A stretch of 64,000 nucleotides of DNA from Kineosporia corallincola (GCF_018499875.1 NZ_JAHBAY010000001.1:186001-250000); one strand, 5' to 3'. Counted from the first letter of the stretch, positions 1 through 9,736 are shown. Notes: a model not told the origin generated them from the sequence alone. Numbers and translations are program-made.

Positions 1-39
1 CGGTGCCGCCGACGGCAGCCGGGAAATCAGCCGCTCAGA

Positions 40-1476
40 TCAGTCGCGTAGGCGCTGAGCGAGTTCCTGTGCCGGAGCGGCGATCGCCTCGGCCCAGGAC
101 GGGAAGGCGTGCGGCTGGTCGGCGAGGGCCTGGAGGGTGACCCGGGCCCGCACGGCGAGCGCCAGCTCGGCCGCCCAGGAGTCGGCCTCCGGACCGATCG
201 CCGCGGCGCCGATCAGCACGCCGCTGTCGGCGTCGGCGATCAGCTCCAACCCGGCGGGCCGGTCGTCGTTCTCGTCGATCGTGCGCTCGACCGCCGACCG
301 GGTGGTGCCGGTGACGTCGGACCGGGCGGTCAGGGTGCGCGCACCGCGCTCGGCCGCGGTCTTCTCGGTGTCGCCGACGGCCAGCACGGCCGGGTCGGTG
401 TAGACCGCCCGGGGCGTGCCGGAGTGATCGGCGTCGCGCCCGCGGCCGAGCAACTCGTCGGCCACCACCCGGGCCTGGTAGTTGGCGCCGTGCGTGTACG
501 GGTTGATCGCGGTCAGGTCGCCGATCGCGAACACGTCGTCCTTGAGTCGCATCCGGCGGTCCACGGACAGGTCGTCCGGGTCGAGCCCCAGGCTCTCCAG
601 CCCCAGGCCGTCGGTGACCGGCTTCTTCCCGACCGCCACCAGCAGCCGGTCCGCCGCCAGCTGGTCGGCTCCTGGCTGGTCCGTTCCCGGCCGGTCTGTC
701 CCCGGCCGGTCTGTCTCCGGCCGGCTGCCTTCGCCGAAACCGAGCAGCACGCCCTGCCCGTCGGGCCGCACCGACGCCAGCTCGGTGCCGGTGCGCACGT
801 CCACCCCGAGCCGCCGCAGCCCGTCCGCCATCGCTCCGCCCAGCCAGGGCTGTTCCCGCGGCAGCAGGGTGGGCGCGGCCTCCAGCACGGTGACCCGGCT
901 GCCGAACGAGGCGTACACCTCGGCCAGTTCGCAGCCGATCGCGCCGCCGCCGAGGATCGCCAGGCGGGCCGGCAGCTCGTCACCCGACAGGGCGGTGTCC
1001 GAGGTCCAGATGCCCGGCGTGCCGCGCAGCCCGTCGACCGGGGGGATCACCGCCTCCGCCCCGGTGGCCAGCACCAGGGCGGTGCTCCAGCGCACCGTGG
1101 CGATACCGTCGAGCAGCACCTGCCCGGGCCGGACCGAGGCACGGGCGCGCACCAGGTCCACGCCGTCCCCGAGCATTCCCTCGGCCGCCCCCGAGTCGTC
1201 CCGCCCGTGCACGGTGCGGTCTCGCACGGCCACCGCTGCGGCGAAGGCCGCCCGGTGGGCGGGATCGCCCGAGGCCCGGTGCCGCCGCGCCGACAGCAGC
1301 ATCGACTTGGAGGGGACACAGGCCACGTAGGGACACTCGCCGCCGAACCGGTGCCGCTCCACCGCCAGCACCCGCAGGCCTCCCCGGGCCAGGGCGGTCG
1401 CCAGGGGTTTGCCGGCCGATCCGGTCCCGATGACGATCACCTCGTACCGGGCGCCGTCCAGTTCCGCGGGATCCAT
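40..1476 (-). CDS. FAD-dependent pyridine nucleotide-disulfide oxidoreductase (lipoamide dehydrogenase / mercuric reductase-like)
   Basis: Class I disulfide reductase-like flavoenzyme of 478 aa. Seen: an N-terminal FAD dinucleotide fold (VIGTGSAG), the redox-active motif GGECPYVACVPSK with the paired cysteines, an NAD(P) fold (ILGGGAIGCELAEVYASFG), a second FAD contact (FAIGDLTA), and a C-terminal dimerisation domain. The ATG at 1476 follows a GAAGG ribosome site; upstream in-frame ATGs at 1509 and 1536 are less likely. The substrate cannot be told: no lipoyl complex genes or mer genes are nearby, so it could be an orphan Lpd or a quinone/mycothione-type reductase. A lineage-specific insertion of about 25 residues (DRPGT-type repeats) sits in the NAD(P) domain, encoded by four 15-bp units at 664-723. 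Confidence 0.85.
   Translation of the reverse strand: MDPAELDGARYEVIVIGTGSAGKPLATALARGGLRVLAVERHRFGGECPYVACVPSKSMLLSARRHRASGDPAHRAAFAAAVAVRDRTVHGRDDSGAAEGMLGDGVDLVRARASVRPGQVLLDGIATVRWSTALVLATGAEAVIPPVDGLRGTPGIWTSDTALSGDELPARLAILGGGAIGCELAEVYASFGSRVTVLEAAPTLLPREQPWLGGAMADGLRRLGVDVRTGTELASVRPDGQGVLLGFGEGSRPETDRPGTDRPGTDQPGADQLAADRLLVAVGKKPVTDGLGLESLGLDPDDLSVDRRMRLKDDVFAIGDLTAINPYTHGANYQARVVADELLGRGRDADHSGTPRAVYTDPAVLAVGDTEKTAAERGARTLTARSDVTGTTRSAVERTIDENDDRPAGLELIADADSGVLIGAAAIGPEADSWAAELALAVRARVTLQALADQPHAFPSWAEAIAAPAQELAQRLRD
664..723. repeat. Four tandem 15-bp units inside the flavoenzyme gene
   Basis: Units begin at 664, 679, 694 and 709, each resembling GTCTGTCCCCGGCCG on the plus strand. 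They are in frame and encode a DRPGT-like pentapeptide repeat. The first unit is the most diverged. Confidence 0.85.
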
Positions 1477-1597
1477 GAGGGCCTTCGTCCTCGTAGCCTC
1501 AGGTGCCATGGCCGCATGATGCCCATCACCCGGCACGTCGGCACGTCAACCCGCTCACAACAGGTGCCCCGGAGGGCGTCGGCGGTTACCGTGGAGC

Positions 1598-1957
1598 ATG
1601 GCCGGTTTTCTCGGGAAAGTCAGCGCGTTCGCCCGCTCCCCGCAGGGCAGAAAACTGATCCAGCAGGCCCAGGCCGCCGCCAAGGACCCGGCCACCCGGG
1701 CCAAGGTGCAGGCCCAGGCCCAGCAGATCAGCAAGAAGATCAAAGACCCGGCCACCCGGGCCAAGGTGCAGGAGCAGGCCCAGGGCCTGACCCGCCGCCT
1801 GAAAGAGGCCACCGGCTCGGGCAAGGACGGCTCCACCCCGGACCCGAAGAAGACACCGGGCAACACGGCATCGGGCAACACCGCGCCCTCCAACGCCCCG
1901 GTCTACGGCACGCCGCCCTCCGAGACCCCGCGTTACGGGCAGCCCCCGCAGCACTGA
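1598..1957 (+). CDS. Small basic protein with two 20-residue repeats
   Basis: I do not recognise the family. The 119-aa product has a 20-residue repeat, KDPATRAKVQ followed by a Q/A-rich helix, encoded by two near-identical 60-bp units at 1681-1740 and 1741-1800. A short Gly/Thr/Pro-rich tail ends in YGQPPQH. The repeats look helical and amphipathic; there is no signal peptide or membrane segment. The ATG lies five bases after a TACCGT -10-like hexamer (1587-1592), so the message is probably leaderless. The gene converges on the SDR and its stop lies within a repeated GACGTCAGCGG block. It could be a DNA- or membrane-associated small protein; function unknown. Confidence 0.65.
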   Translation: MAGFLGKVSAFARSPQGRKLIQQAQAAAKDPATRAKVQAQAQQISKKIKDPATRAKVQEQAQGLTRRLKEATGSGKDGSTPDPKKTPGNTASGNTAPSNAPVYGTPPSETPRYGQPPQH

Positions 1958-2054
1958 CGTCAGCGGATCGCCTCCGGGGGCACCGACGTCAGCGGATGTC
2001 TCCCGCAGCCGCTGACGTGTCAGCGGCCGGCCTCCGGGGCACTGACGTCAGCGG
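1956..2054. repeat. GACGTCAGCGG repeats spanning two convergent gene ends
   Basis: GACGTCAGCGG occurs at 1956-1966, 1985-1995 and 2044-2054. Copies one and three are followed after four bases by CCTCCGGGG. Between copies two and three lies an inverted repeat, CCGCTGAC-GT-GTCAGCGG (2009-2026). The first copy overlaps the stop of the plus-strand gene and the third contains the stop of the minus-strand SDR. It may act as a bidirectional terminator or be a local duplication. Confidence 0.75.
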
Positions 2055-2923
2055 GTGGCCTCCGGGGCCGGTGCGGTGCGGGCCCGGGTGTCCGCCCGGC
2101 CGCCGGGCCCGACGGCCGCCGACGCCTGCGGCCCGGCCTGCGCCATCGCCGACTCGAACCGGACCGCCGGTCCCCGGCCGAGCCGGTGCACCAGGCCGGG
2201 CAGCAGCCCACGCGCGGGCCGCAGCAGCCGGATGAACGGCTGCCCGTACACGTACGGCGAGCGTCGCTCGATGCCCCCGATCAGCCGGTCGACCGCGGAG
2301 TCCAGGTCGTGCAGCCGTAGCCCGCTGCCGGAACGCCCGGCGGCCCGGCCCATGTCGGTGTCGGTGAACGACAGGTAGGCCACCCCGGCGGCCACGCCGT
2401 AGCCGTCCAGCTCGGTGCGCACCCCCAGCGCGAAGGCCTCCACCCCGGCCTTGCTCGCACCGTAGGCCGTGATCATCGGCGTCGGGGCGAGCGCGGCCAG
2501 TGACGCCACCTGGAGGTAGTAGCCCTGGTTGCGGATCAGCAGCGGCAGGAACGCCCGCACCGTGCGGACGCTGCCCATCAGGTTCACCTCGATCACCCGG
2601 TCGTAGGAGTCCGCGTCGGCCAGGCGTAGCGGGCCGCCCATCGCGATCCCGGCGTTGGCCACCAGCACGTCCACCCCGCTGAAACGCGCCTGCACCCCGG
2701 CGACCGCGGCGTCCAGGGCCTGGGGGTCGGTCACGTCGCACTCGAACCAGGCGGCGTTGCGGCCGCACCGGGCAGCGACGGCGGCGAGTTCGCCTGGTTC
2801 CAGGCCGAGCAGGGCCACGCGGGCTCCCCGGGCGGCGAGCCGCTGGGCCAGCGCCGCACCGATGCCTCTCGCCGCCCCGGTGATGACCACGACCTTGCCG
2901 CCGATCGGCTGCGGGATGCGCAT
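2048..2923 (-). CDS. Short-chain dehydrogenase/reductase (classical SDR)
   Basis: NAD(P)(H)-dependent oxidoreductase of 291 aa; substrate unknown. Seen: the cofactor motif TGAARGIG near the N-terminus, NAGIAMGG, and the catalytic Ser (VASLAAL) and YGASK Tyr/Lys pair. The C-terminal extension rich in Arg, Pro and Gly is typical of actinobacterial SDRs that act on lipophilic substrates. The open frame extends upstream to 3241, but the ATG at 2923 is chosen because GAGG precedes it at good spacing and the Rossmann fold starts immediately. It is divergent from fbiC with about 230 bp between them. Its stop lies in the repeat block at 2044-2054. Confidence 0.9.
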   Translation of the reverse strand: MRIPQPIGGKVVVITGAARGIGAALAQRLAARGARVALLGLEPGELAAVAARCGRNAAWFECDVTDPQALDAAVAGVQARFSGVDVLVANAGIAMGGPLRLADADSYDRVIEVNLMGSVRTVRAFLPLLIRNQGYYLQVASLAALAPTPMITAYGASKAGVEAFALGVRTELDGYGVAAGVAYLSFTDTDMGRAAGRSGSGLRLHDLDSAVDRLIGGIERRSPYVYGQPFIRLLRPARGLLPGLVHRLGRGPAVRFESAMAQAGPQASAAVGPGGRADTRARTAPAPEATR

Positions 2924-3153
2924 CGCGCTGGAACTCCTCGATTCGGGGGGAGAACGGGAAAGGGCCAGGGGTTTTGGACGTTTCCACCGGTTGTCAGGAA
3001 CGAAGATGCTCGCCCGTCCGTGCTTGATACTCGCCACACCTGCGGAATTACTCACGCCACAACCGGAATGCTCCGGGCCTGTGCCCGGGTTCGCACGAGT
3101 GCGACCGGGCCAGATCCCCGGCAGGACAACCCGCGATCCACAGAGGAGTCTTT

Positions 3154-5700
3154 GTGACCCAGCCGACGCCGTCCGCCGGACCCGCGCCCACCGACTCCGC
3201 CCTGCGCCGGGCGCTGCGCCGGGCCGAGGACGGCGTGACACTCGACCAGGCCGAGGCCGAGGTGCTGTTGCAGGCCCGTGGCGAGCACCTGGAACGACTG
3301 CTGAGGGCGGCCGGTGCGATCCGCGACGCGGGCCTGGTCAACGCCGGCCGGCCGGGCATCGTCACCTATAGCCGCAAGGTGTTCGTGCCGGTCACGCACA
3401 TGTGTAACGACCGCTGCCACTACTGCACCTTCGTCAAGACCCCGCAGCAGCTGGAACGCGAGGGCAAGTCGCTGTACATGACCCCCGACGACGTGCTCCG
3501 GGTGGCGCGTCAGGGTGCGGCGCTGGGCTGCAAGGAGGTGCTGTTCACCCTCGGCGACCGCCCGGAGGACCGCTGGCCGGAGGCCCGGGAGTGGCTCGCC
3601 GAGGCCGGTTACGAGTCCACGCTCGGCTACGTGCGCTCGCTGGCGGTGCAGGTGCTCGAGGCCACCGGCATGCTGCCGCACCTCAATCCCGGCGTGATGA
3701 GCTGGGAAGACCTGGGCCGGGTCAAGCCGGTCTCGCCGTCGGTCGGGATGATGCTGGAGACCACCTCCCGGCACCTGTACGAGACCAAGGGCCAGGCGCA
3801 CTACGGCAGCCCGGACAAGGACCCGGAGGTCCGGTTGCGGGTGATCGAGGACGCCGGCCGGCTGAACGTGCCCTTCACCACCGGGCTCCTGATCGGGATC
3901 GGCGAGTCGTTCGCCGACCGCGCCGAGTCGCTGTTCGCGCTGCGCCGGCTGGCCCGGGAGTACGGGCACATCCAGGAGACCATCATCCAGAACTTCCGGG
4001 CGAAGCCCCGCACGGCCATGCGGGCCGCCCCGGACGCGAACGACGACGAGTACCTGGCCGCGGTCGCGGTCGCCCGGATCGTGATGGGCCCGCGCATGCG
4101 CATCCAGGTGCCGCCCAACCTGTCCGAGCCGGAGCAGCTCGGCCGGCTGCTGGCCGCGGGCGCCGACGACTGGGGCGGCGTGTCGCCGCTCACCCCCGAC
4201 CACGTCAACCCCGAGCGTCCCTGGCCGCACCTCGACGACCTGGCGAAGTACAGCGCCGCGGCGGGTTTCGAGCTGACCGAGCGGCTGACCGTGCACCCCG
4301 AGTACGCCGCGACCGGCGAGCCCTGGCTCGACCCGCGGGTGCACGGCCACGTGCGGGCCCTGATGCGCGAGGACGGCCTGGCCGACCCGAACGCGCTGCC
4401 CACCGGAATGCCCTGGCAGGAGCCGGATCCGGAGTGGGGCAGCAGCGGCCGCATCGACCTGAACGTGACGATCGACACCGCGGGCCGCACCAGCGACCGG
4501 CGCGGCGACTTCGACGACGTCTACGGCGACTGGCAGGCGCTGCGCGAAAAGGCCGTGCAGACAGGCGCTCCCGAGCGGATCGACGGTGACGTCAGCAAGG
4601 CACTGAGCGTGGCCGAGTCGGATCCGCAGGCCCTCACCGAGGATCAGGCCGTGCTGCTGGCCTACGCCGAGGGCGACACGCTCAAGCAGCTCGCCCGGAT
4701 CGCCGACGACCTGCGCCGCGAGGCGGTCGGCGACGACGTCACCTACATCGTCAACCGCAACATCAACTTCACCAACGTCTGCTACACCGGTTGCCGCTTC
4801 TGTGCTTTCGCCCAGCGACGACAGGACGACGACGCCTTCACCCTCTCGCTCGACGAGATCAGGTCGCGGGTGCGTGAGGCCTGGGCGGTCGGCGCGACCG
4901 AGGTGTGCATGCAGGGCGGTATCGATCCCCGGCTGCCCGCGAACGCCTACTTCGACATCGCCCGGGCGGTGAAGGAGGCCGTGCCGCAGATGCACATGCA
5001 CGCCTACAGCCCGATGGAGGTGATCAACGGGTCCACCCGCACCGGCCTGCCGATCCGGGAGTGGCTCACTCAAGTGAAAGAGGCCGGGGTGGACTCGCTT
5101 CCGGGCACCGCGGCGGAGATTCTCGACGACGACGTGCGCTGGCTGCTGACCAAGGGCAAGCTGCCCACCGCCAGCTGGATCGAGGTGATCACCACCGCGC
5201 ACCAGGTCGGCCTGCCCACCTCGTCCACCATGATGTACGGCCACGTGGACAACCCCTCGCACTGGGCTCGCCACCTGCGGCTGCTGGCGCAACTCCAGGA
5301 CCGCAGCATCGAGTACGGCAACGCCCGGTTCACCGAGTTCGTGGCGCTGCCGTTCGTGCACCAGAACGCGCCGATCTACCTGGCCGGCGTGGCTCGCCCG
5401 GGCCCGACCATGCGCGACAACCTGGTGGTGCACGCGCTGGCGAGAATCCTGCTGTACGGCCGGATCGACAACATCCAGACCTCCTGGGTGAAGCTCGGCG
5501 TGGAGGGCACCCGGGCCATGCTCCAGGCCGGGGCGAACGACGTCGGCGGCACGCTGATGGAGGAGACCATCTCGAGAATGGCCGGATCGCAGTACGGTTC
5601 GCTGAAGACTGTGGAGGAGCTGGAGGCGATCTCGGAGCACCTCGACCGGCCGGCCCGGCAGCGCACCACGGGGTACGGGGTGGTCGAGCTTCTCGGTTAG
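3154..5700 (+). CDS. fbiC: FO synthase, fused CofG/CofH radical SAM enzyme
   Basis: Makes the deazaflavin FO (7,8-didemethyl-8-hydroxy-5-deazariboflavin), the chromophore of coenzyme F420, from a pyrimidine precursor and tyrosine. The 848-aa length matches actinobacterial FbiC. Two radical SAM domains are visible: the CofG half with CNDRCHYC (Cys84, 88, 91) and the CofH half with CYTGCRFC (Cys543, 547, 550); each CxxxCxxC binds a 4Fe-4S cluster. The GTG start at 3154 has AGAGGAG just upstream. No other F420 genes lie in the window. A strong hairpin at 5705 ends the transcript. It indicates that the organism makes F420. Confidence 0.98.
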   Translation: MTQPTPSAGPAPTDSALRRALRRAEDGVTLDQAEAEVLLQARGEHLERLLRAAGAIRDAGLVNAGRPGIVTYSRKVFVPVTHMCNDRCHYCTFVKTPQQLEREGKSLYMTPDDVLRVARQGAALGCKEVLFTLGDRPEDRWPEAREWLAEAGYESTLGYVRSLAVQVLEATGMLPHLNPGVMSWEDLGRVKPVSPSVGMMLETTSRHLYETKGQAHYGSPDKDPEVRLRVIEDAGRLNVPFTTGLLIGIGESFADRAESLFALRRLAREYGHIQETIIQNFRAKPRTAMRAAPDANDDEYLAAVAVARIVMGPRMRIQVPPNLSEPEQLGRLLAAGADDWGGVSPLTPDHVNPERPWPHLDDLAKYSAAAGFELTERLTVHPEYAATGEPWLDPRVHGHVRALMREDGLADPNALPTGMPWQEPDPEWGSSGRIDLNVTIDTAGRTSDRRGDFDDVYGDWQALREKAVQTGAPERIDGDVSKALSVAESDPQALTEDQAVLLAYAEGDTLKQLARIADDLRREAVGDDVTYIVNRNINFTNVCYTGCRFCAFAQRRQDDDAFTLSLDEIRSRVREAWAVGATEVCMQGGIDPRLPANAYFDIARAVKEAVPQMHMHAYSPMEVINGSTRTGLPIREWLTQVKEAGVDSLPGTAAEILDDDVRWLLTKGKLPTASWIEVITTAHQVGLPTSSTMMYGHVDNPSHWARHLRLLAQLQDRSIEYGNARFTEFVALPFVHQNAPIYLAGVARPGPTMRDNLVVHALARILLYGRIDNIQTSWVKLGVEGTRAMLQAGANDVGGTLMEETISRMAGSQYGSLKTVEELEAISEHLDRPARQRTTGYGVVELLG

Positions 5701-5704
5701 GGCG

Positions 5705-5755
5705 AAATAATGGACGACGATCAGCTTTTCAGGAGCTCATCGTCGTCCATTATTT
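5705..5755. terminator. Bidirectional terminator between fbiC and ung
   Basis: A 17-bp perfect stem (AAATAATGGACGACGAT against its complement), one C-C mismatch, four more pairs and a 7-base loop. It sits between convergent genes, with A/T-rich stem ends supplying U-tracts in both directions. The stem core GGACGACGA recurs in two other terminators of this window. Confidence 0.9.
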
Positions 5756-5763
5756 GAAAGCCG

Positions 5764-6450
5764 TTACAGCGACCAGTCGATCGGGTCGGCGCCGAGATCT
5801 TCCAGCTCGTTGTTGGCCCGGCTGAACGGCTTGGAGCCGAAGAAGCCGTTGTGCGCCGAGAGCGGGCTCGGGTGGGCGCTCTCGATCAGCGGGATGTCGG
5901 GCAGCGCCGGGGCGAGGTTGCGTGCGTCGCGCCCCCAGAGGATCGCCACCAGCGGCTCGTCCCGCTCGACCAGGGCATGGATCGCCTGCGCCGTGACCTC
6001 TTCCCAGCCCTTGCCGCGGTGTGAGGCGGGGGCGCCGGGCGCCACCGTGAGCACCCGGTTGAGCAGCAGGACGCCCCGCTCGGCCCACGGGGTCAGGTCA
6101 CCGGACTTCGACGGCTCGATACCGAGGTCGTCGTGCAGCTCCTTGAAGATGTTGATCAGGCTGCGCGGCAGCGGCCGGACGTCGGGCCCGACCGAGAACG
6201 ACAGGCCCACCGCGTGACCGGGCGTGGGGTACGGGTCCTGGCCCACGATCAGCACGCGCACGTCTTCGAGCGGCTGCTTGAAGGCCCGCAGCACGTTCTG
6301 GCCGGCCGGCAGGTAGGTCCTGCCGTCGGCGATCTCCTTGCGGAGGAAGTCGCCCATCTCGGCGATCTTGTCCTCGACCGGGGCAAGGGCGGCGGCCCAG
6401 CCCGGGTCGATCTGCTCGGCGAGCGGTCGGCGCGTCACGCTGGCCGACAT
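5764..6450 (-). CDS. ung: Uracil-DNA glycosylase, family 1
   Basis: Removes uracil from DNA in base excision repair. The 228-aa product has the water-activating motif GQDPYP (Asp72), LLLNRVLTV, and the leucine-loop motif [14 protein letters not shown]. The usual GQDPYH His is Pro here, followed by [12 protein letters not shown], a form common in actinobacterial Ung. The ATG at 6450 (MSASVTRRP) is preferred over the upstream start at 6486, which would overlap the divergent decarboxylase gene. The two genes share a roughly 30-bp promoter region. Confidence 0.96.
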   Translation of the reverse strand: MSASVTRRPLAEQIDPGWAAALAPVEDKIAEMGDFLRKEIADGRTYLPAGQNVLRAFKQPLEDVRVLIVGQDPYPTPGHAVGLSFSVGPDVRPLPRSLINIFKELHDDLGIEPSKSGDLTPWAERGVLLLNRVLTVAPGAPASHRGKGWEEVTAQAIHALVERDEPLVAILWGRDARNLAPALPDIPLIESAHPSPLSAHNGFFGSKPFSRANNELEDLGADPIDWSL

Positions 6451-6480
6451 TAGCGCCACGCGAACATAGACTGCACATCC

Positions 6481-7833
6481 GTGCATCGCTACGACGCCGG
6501 GACCGAGGTTCTCGCCGAAGCCGTGATGAGTTACTCACGGCAGCGGATGAGCCACCAGGACGTCCCGCTGGACGGTCCGCTCAGCGCGGCCGAACTTCAC
6601 GAACTGGTCGGCCAGACCATCACCCGTGAGGGCATGGGCGGTGAGAAGGCGCTACGGCTGTTCGGCGACGTGCTGGCCCAGTCCTGCATCACCACCGACC
6701 ATCCCCGTTACCTCTCCTTCATCCCCTGCGCCCCGACCAAGGCCGCCACCCTGTTCGACCTGGTGGTGAGCGCATCCAGCCTGTACGCGGGGACCTGGAT
6801 GGAGGGTTCCGGCGCGGTCTACGCCGAGAACCAGGCCCTGGCCTGGCTGGCCGGTCTGGCCGGGCTGCCCGAGGGGGCCGGCGGGGTGTTCGTGCCCGGC
6901 GGCACCTTCGGCAACCTGTCCGCGTTGGTGGCCGCGCGCTACCAGGCACGGCAGCGGCGGGCGGGCGACCAGCCGTCACGCTGGGCGGTCGCCGGCACGG
7001 CCAACGCCCACTCGTCCATCGTCAGCGCATGTGACGTGATGGACATCGACTTCATCGGCGTGCCGGTCGGCGAGGACGGCCGGCTCACCGGCGAGGCGCT
7101 GCGCCGAACCCTCGAACAGGCCGGTCACGACGGGGTGTTCGCGGTGGTGGCCACCGCGGGCACCACCAACCTGGGCATCGTCGACGACCTGGAGACGGTC
7201 GGCGAGGCCTGCGCCGAGCTCGGCCTGTGGTTCCACGTCGACGGCGCCTACGGCCTGGCCGGGCTGGCGGCACCGAGCGTGCGGCACCGGTTCAGCGGCG
7301 TGGAACGCGCGGACTCGTTCGTCGTCGATCCGCACAAGTGGCTCTTCGCGCCGTTCGACTGCTGCGCGCTGGTGTACCGCAACCCGGCGATCGCCCGGGC
7401 CGCGCACACCCAGCGGGCCGGCTACCTCGACGTGGTCACCGAGAACGACGAGATCAACCCGTCCGACTACGCGGTCGGCCTGACCCGCCGGGCCCGCGGA
7501 CTGCCCTTCTGGTTCTCGCTCGCCACCCACGGCACGCAGGCCTACACCGATGCGGTGGAGCGCACCCTGACCGTGACCCGTTACGCCACCGAGCGCATCC
7601 GCAGCCACCCGCTGCTCGACCTGCTGCACGAGCCGGAGCTGTCGGTGGTCTGCTTCCGCCGCCGCGGCTGGACGCCCCAGGACTACCGGGCCTGGTCGGA
7701 GCGGTTGCTGGCCGAGGACAAGGGGTTCGTGGTGTCGACCACGCACGCCGGTGAGACGGTGACCCGGCTGGCGATCGTCAACCCGGAGACCGGCGAGGCG
7801 GATATCGACGTGATCCTGGACAGCCTCGGGTGA
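6481..7833 (+). CDS. PLP-dependent group II amino acid decarboxylase-like protein
   Basis: Fold-type I PLP enzyme of 450 aa resembling aromatic-L-amino-acid and glutamate decarboxylases. Seen: [12 protein letters not shown] (phosphate-binding region), [14 protein letters not shown], the cofactor Asp in HVDGAYG, and the Schiff-base lysine in VDPHKW (Lys286). The GTG at 6481 is supported by a TAGACT -10-like hexamer eight bases upstream, suggesting a leaderless transcript; an ATG at 6526 is the alternative. Substrate cannot be assigned from sequence alone. It is divergent from ung and has no obvious metabolic partner next to it. Confidence 0.9.
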   Translation: MHRYDAGTEVLAEAVMSYSRQRMSHQDVPLDGPLSAAELHELVGQTITREGMGGEKALRLFGDVLAQSCITTDHPRYLSFIPCAPTKAATLFDLVVSASSLYAGTWMEGSGAVYAENQALAWLAGLAGLPEGAGGVFVPGGTFGNLSALVAARYQARQRRAGDQPSRWAVAGTANAHSSIVSACDVMDIDFIGVPVGEDGRLTGEALRRTLEQAGHDGVFAVVATAGTTNLGIVDDLETVGEACAELGLWFHVDGAYGLAGLAAPSVRHRFSGVERADSFVVDPHKWLFAPFDCCALVYRNPAIARAAHTQRAGYLDVVTENDEINPSDYAVGLTRRARGLPFWFSLATHGTQAYTDAVERTLTVTRYATERIRSHPLLDLLHEPELSVVCFRRRGWTPQDYRAWSERLLAEDKGFVVSTTHAGETVTRLAIVNPETGEADIDVILDSLG

Positions 7834-7886
7834 AATGACACGGCTGTGGTGCGGTTCTAGAGTGGGCGCTCCTAGGAGGAGGCGGG

Positions 7887-8180
7887 ATGGAATCCGAACC
7901 CGAGACGCCCGTGGCGAGCGCGGCGAACAGTGCGCTGACCTCGCGCGAGGTCGAGATTCTGGCGTTCGAGCGGCAGTGGTTCCGGTTCGCCGGGGCCAAG
8001 GAACAGGCCATCCGTGAGCTGTTCGACATGACGTCGACCCGCTACTACCAGGTTCTGAATACGCTGATCGACCGACCCGAGGCCCTTGCGGCCGACCCTA
8101 TGCTGGTGAAACGCCTGCGACGGATGCGGCAGACGCGACGCCGGAGCGGTTCCGCACGGTCACTGGACGCTCACGGTTGA
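7887..8180 (+). CDS. DUF3263 small helix-turn-helix-like protein
   Basis: Actinobacterial DUF3263 family, 97 aa. The core LTSREVEILAFERQWFRFAG, then RELFDMTSTRYYQVLNTLID, matches the family and looks like a small HTH resembling a sigma region 4 or LuxR domain. A strong AGGAGG site precedes the ATG at 7887. It sits 53 bp after the decarboxylase and 143 bp before the LytR_C protein gene; DUF3263 next to a LytR_C protein is a recurrent actinobacterial arrangement. Function is not established; a DNA-binding role is inferred from the fold. Confidence 0.9.
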   Translation: MESEPETPVASAANSALTSREVEILAFERQWFRFAGAKEQAIRELFDMTSTRYYQVLNTLIDRPEALAADPMLVKRLRRMRQTRRRSGSARSLDAHG

Positions 8181-8323
8181 GCACCAGAATGCGTCCGTCA
8201 GGGCACACCACAGTGATATGGCGTTCTGAGTTGCCCGGTCCGGCGGATCAGGGTCGGTAGTCTCAGGCCGTCGAGTGCCCCTGAACCGGGCGGTGCTCGT
8301 TCCATCGTTCTGGGAGTCATGCG

Positions 8324-8980
8324 ATGACCGCCACGAGGCCTCCGGGCTACGACGACCGCTCCGCCGCACCGGTGGAGGCGAGCCGCCGCGGTGCACACCG
8401 CGCGCGGCCGAAGGCCATTGCCGCGATCCTGCCGGTGATCGCCGGGGTCGCGGTGGTGCTGCTGGTGATCGGCGCCACCTACACGGTGCTCGGCAACAAG
8501 TCGGACACGCAGACCAACACCACTGCCCAGAAGGCACTGGAAGACGAGGCCGGCTCCGGTGAGGCCACGGCTTCGGCCTCCGCGGGTGCGGACGACTCCG
8601 ACGACTCCGGTGCCGACGCGGACTCCGGCGACGCCGCCGCCACCCCGGCCACCGAGGACACCACCACGGCGGCCGACGACACGGACGCCGCCACCGGCAC
8701 GGTCGACCAGACGATCCCGGTGGTCGTGCTGAACTCGATCGACGTGGCCGGTCTGGCCGCGGAGAAGGCGGCCGAGCTGGAGAACCAGGGGTGGACGGTG
8801 GAACGCACCGGCAACTCCAACAACAAGGACCTGCCGAAGACGAAGATCTACTACGGCAGCGCCGACATCAAGGCCTCGGCCCAGGCCGTGCGCAAGGCGC
8901 TGGGCGGGATCGGTCAGCTTTCCGAGAACGCCGACGTCACGTCCGACATCACGGTCGTCATCGGCTTCGACGGGCAGTAG
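8324..8980 (+). CDS. Membrane-anchored LytR C-terminal domain protein
   Basis: Protein of 218 aa with a cytoplasmic N-terminus of about 27 residues, one transmembrane segment (roughly residues 28-53, IAAILPVIAGVAVVLLVIGA), a long Ala/Asp/Thr/Ser linker of about 70 residues, and a C-terminal LytR_C domain (PVVVLNSIDVAGLA, then ENQGWTV and KTKIYYGS). LytR_C domains occur alone or fused to LytR-CpsA-Psr ligases that attach polymers to peptidoglycan. This one lacks the ligase domain, so it is probably an accessory extracytoplasmic wall protein. It is preceded by the DUF3263 gene on the same strand. Confidence 0.9.
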   Translation: MTATRPPGYDDRSAAPVEASRRGAHRARPKAIAAILPVIAGVAVVLLVIGATYTVLGNKSDTQTNTTAQKALEDEAGSGEATASASAGADDSDDSGADADSGDAAATPATEDTTTAADDTDAATGTVDQTIPVVVLNSIDVAGLAAEKAAELENQGWTVERTGNSNNKDLPKTKIYYGSADIKASAQAVRKALGGIGQLSENADVTSDITVVIGFDGQ

Positions 8981-9058
8981 CCGCGGCCTGCGGCGTCCGT
9001 TCACCGACAGCCGAAGAGCCTTCACGGACGACGAAACACCGGCCCCGTCGTGGCCGCC

Positions 9059-9135
9059 GGCCGATTCACGGCCGATTCACAGACGCACCGCGCTCGTCAG
9101 CACGCCCCCGCCGGACCGGTTCCCGGCGGGGGCGT
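9059..9135. terminator. Direct repeat and hairpin after the LytR_C gene
   Basis: An 11-bp tandem direct repeat (GGCCGATTCAC, starting at 9059) is followed by a perfect 13-bp stem, ACGCCCCCGCCGG at 9102-9114 pairing with 9123-9135. It can end the plus-strand LytR_C transcript. It overlaps the last codons of the minus-strand HExxH gene, so it may serve both directions. There is no clear U-tract on the plus strand. Confidence 0.7.
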
Positions 9136-9666
9136 CGTGCGTTCCGGGGCCCGGGGCCCGGGATGGATGTAGCCGCCGTCGAGCAGCCCGGCCCGGCTCT
9201 CGAAGTGGTTGCGCAGAGCCGGATCACCGGTGCGGGCCCAGCTGTACAGGCAGGCCAGCCCGTAGGCCGGCAGGAAGCCGGCCGGACCAATCCAGCGTGC
9301 GTACTGTGCGGCGTGACGAGCCTCGTGGCGCAGTAGGTTCGGCCGTGTGACCAGCGCCGATTCGGGGAGGCCGAGGAGCACCACGTCACCCACCGTCATC
9401 GCCCGGCCGGCCAGCGGCAGCAGCGAGCTGTCGCAGTTCCAGGCGAGCAGAAGGCCGTGCGGCCCCTTTTTCACCCCGCTCCCGGCAAGTCTGGCGATAG
9501 CCAGACCGAGAGGGGTGGAAAGGTTGATCCAATTGATCACACGACGGGTTGCGATGAGCGCCGGGCGACTCGTGGGGCCGCGGCTCGGGGCCTCTACATA
9601 ACCGCCCCGGCGTCCTGTTGAACGGATGCCGTGTTCCGGTCGCACGCGTCGTCGCGTAGATCGCAT
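9097..9666 (-). CDS. HExxH-containing hypothetical protein (zincin-like)
   Basis: A 189-aa protein of unknown function. Its notable element is LRHEARHAAQYARW, which contains an HExxH zinc-protease signature, followed by a hydrophobic GPAGFLPAYGLACLYSW and, further on, NHFESRAGLLDGGY, where the downstream Glu could be a third zinc ligand. The HE-x-x-H...QY-then-E layout resembles small uncharacterised peptidase-like proteins of actinobacteria. The N-terminal 45 residues are Arg-rich and may not all be translated; later starts are possible. No export signal is evident. Its last codons form the hairpin at 9102-9135. Confidence 0.7.
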   Translation of the reverse strand: MRSTRRRVRPEHGIRSTGRRGGYVEAPSRGPTSRPALIATRRVINWINLSTPLGLAIARLAGSGVKKGPHGLLLAWNCDSSLLPLAGRAMTVGDVVLLGLPESALVTRPNLLRHEARHAAQYARWIGPAGFLPAYGLACLYSWARTGDPALRNHFESRAGLLDGGYIHPGPRAPERTTPPPGTGPAGAC

Positions 9667-9736
9667 GGCCTCAGCCTAAGTGCGGTTCACGAAGGTCGCT
9701 AAGAGTTGGTATCTCCCGCCTGCGCGATTCAGGCGC

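Noticed and set aside
2924..3241. N-terminal extension of the SDR up to 3241
   Set aside because: It would overlap the fbiC start, and the extra 106 residues are Arg/Ser/Pro-rich with no SDR homology. A good ribosome site precedes the ATG at 2923.
3052..5640. 862-aa open frame antisense to fbiC
   Set aside because: The plus strand encodes a full FbiC with all motifs. The antisense frame is His/Gly/Arg/Val-rich, as expected from GC-rich codon mirror effects, and has no domain.
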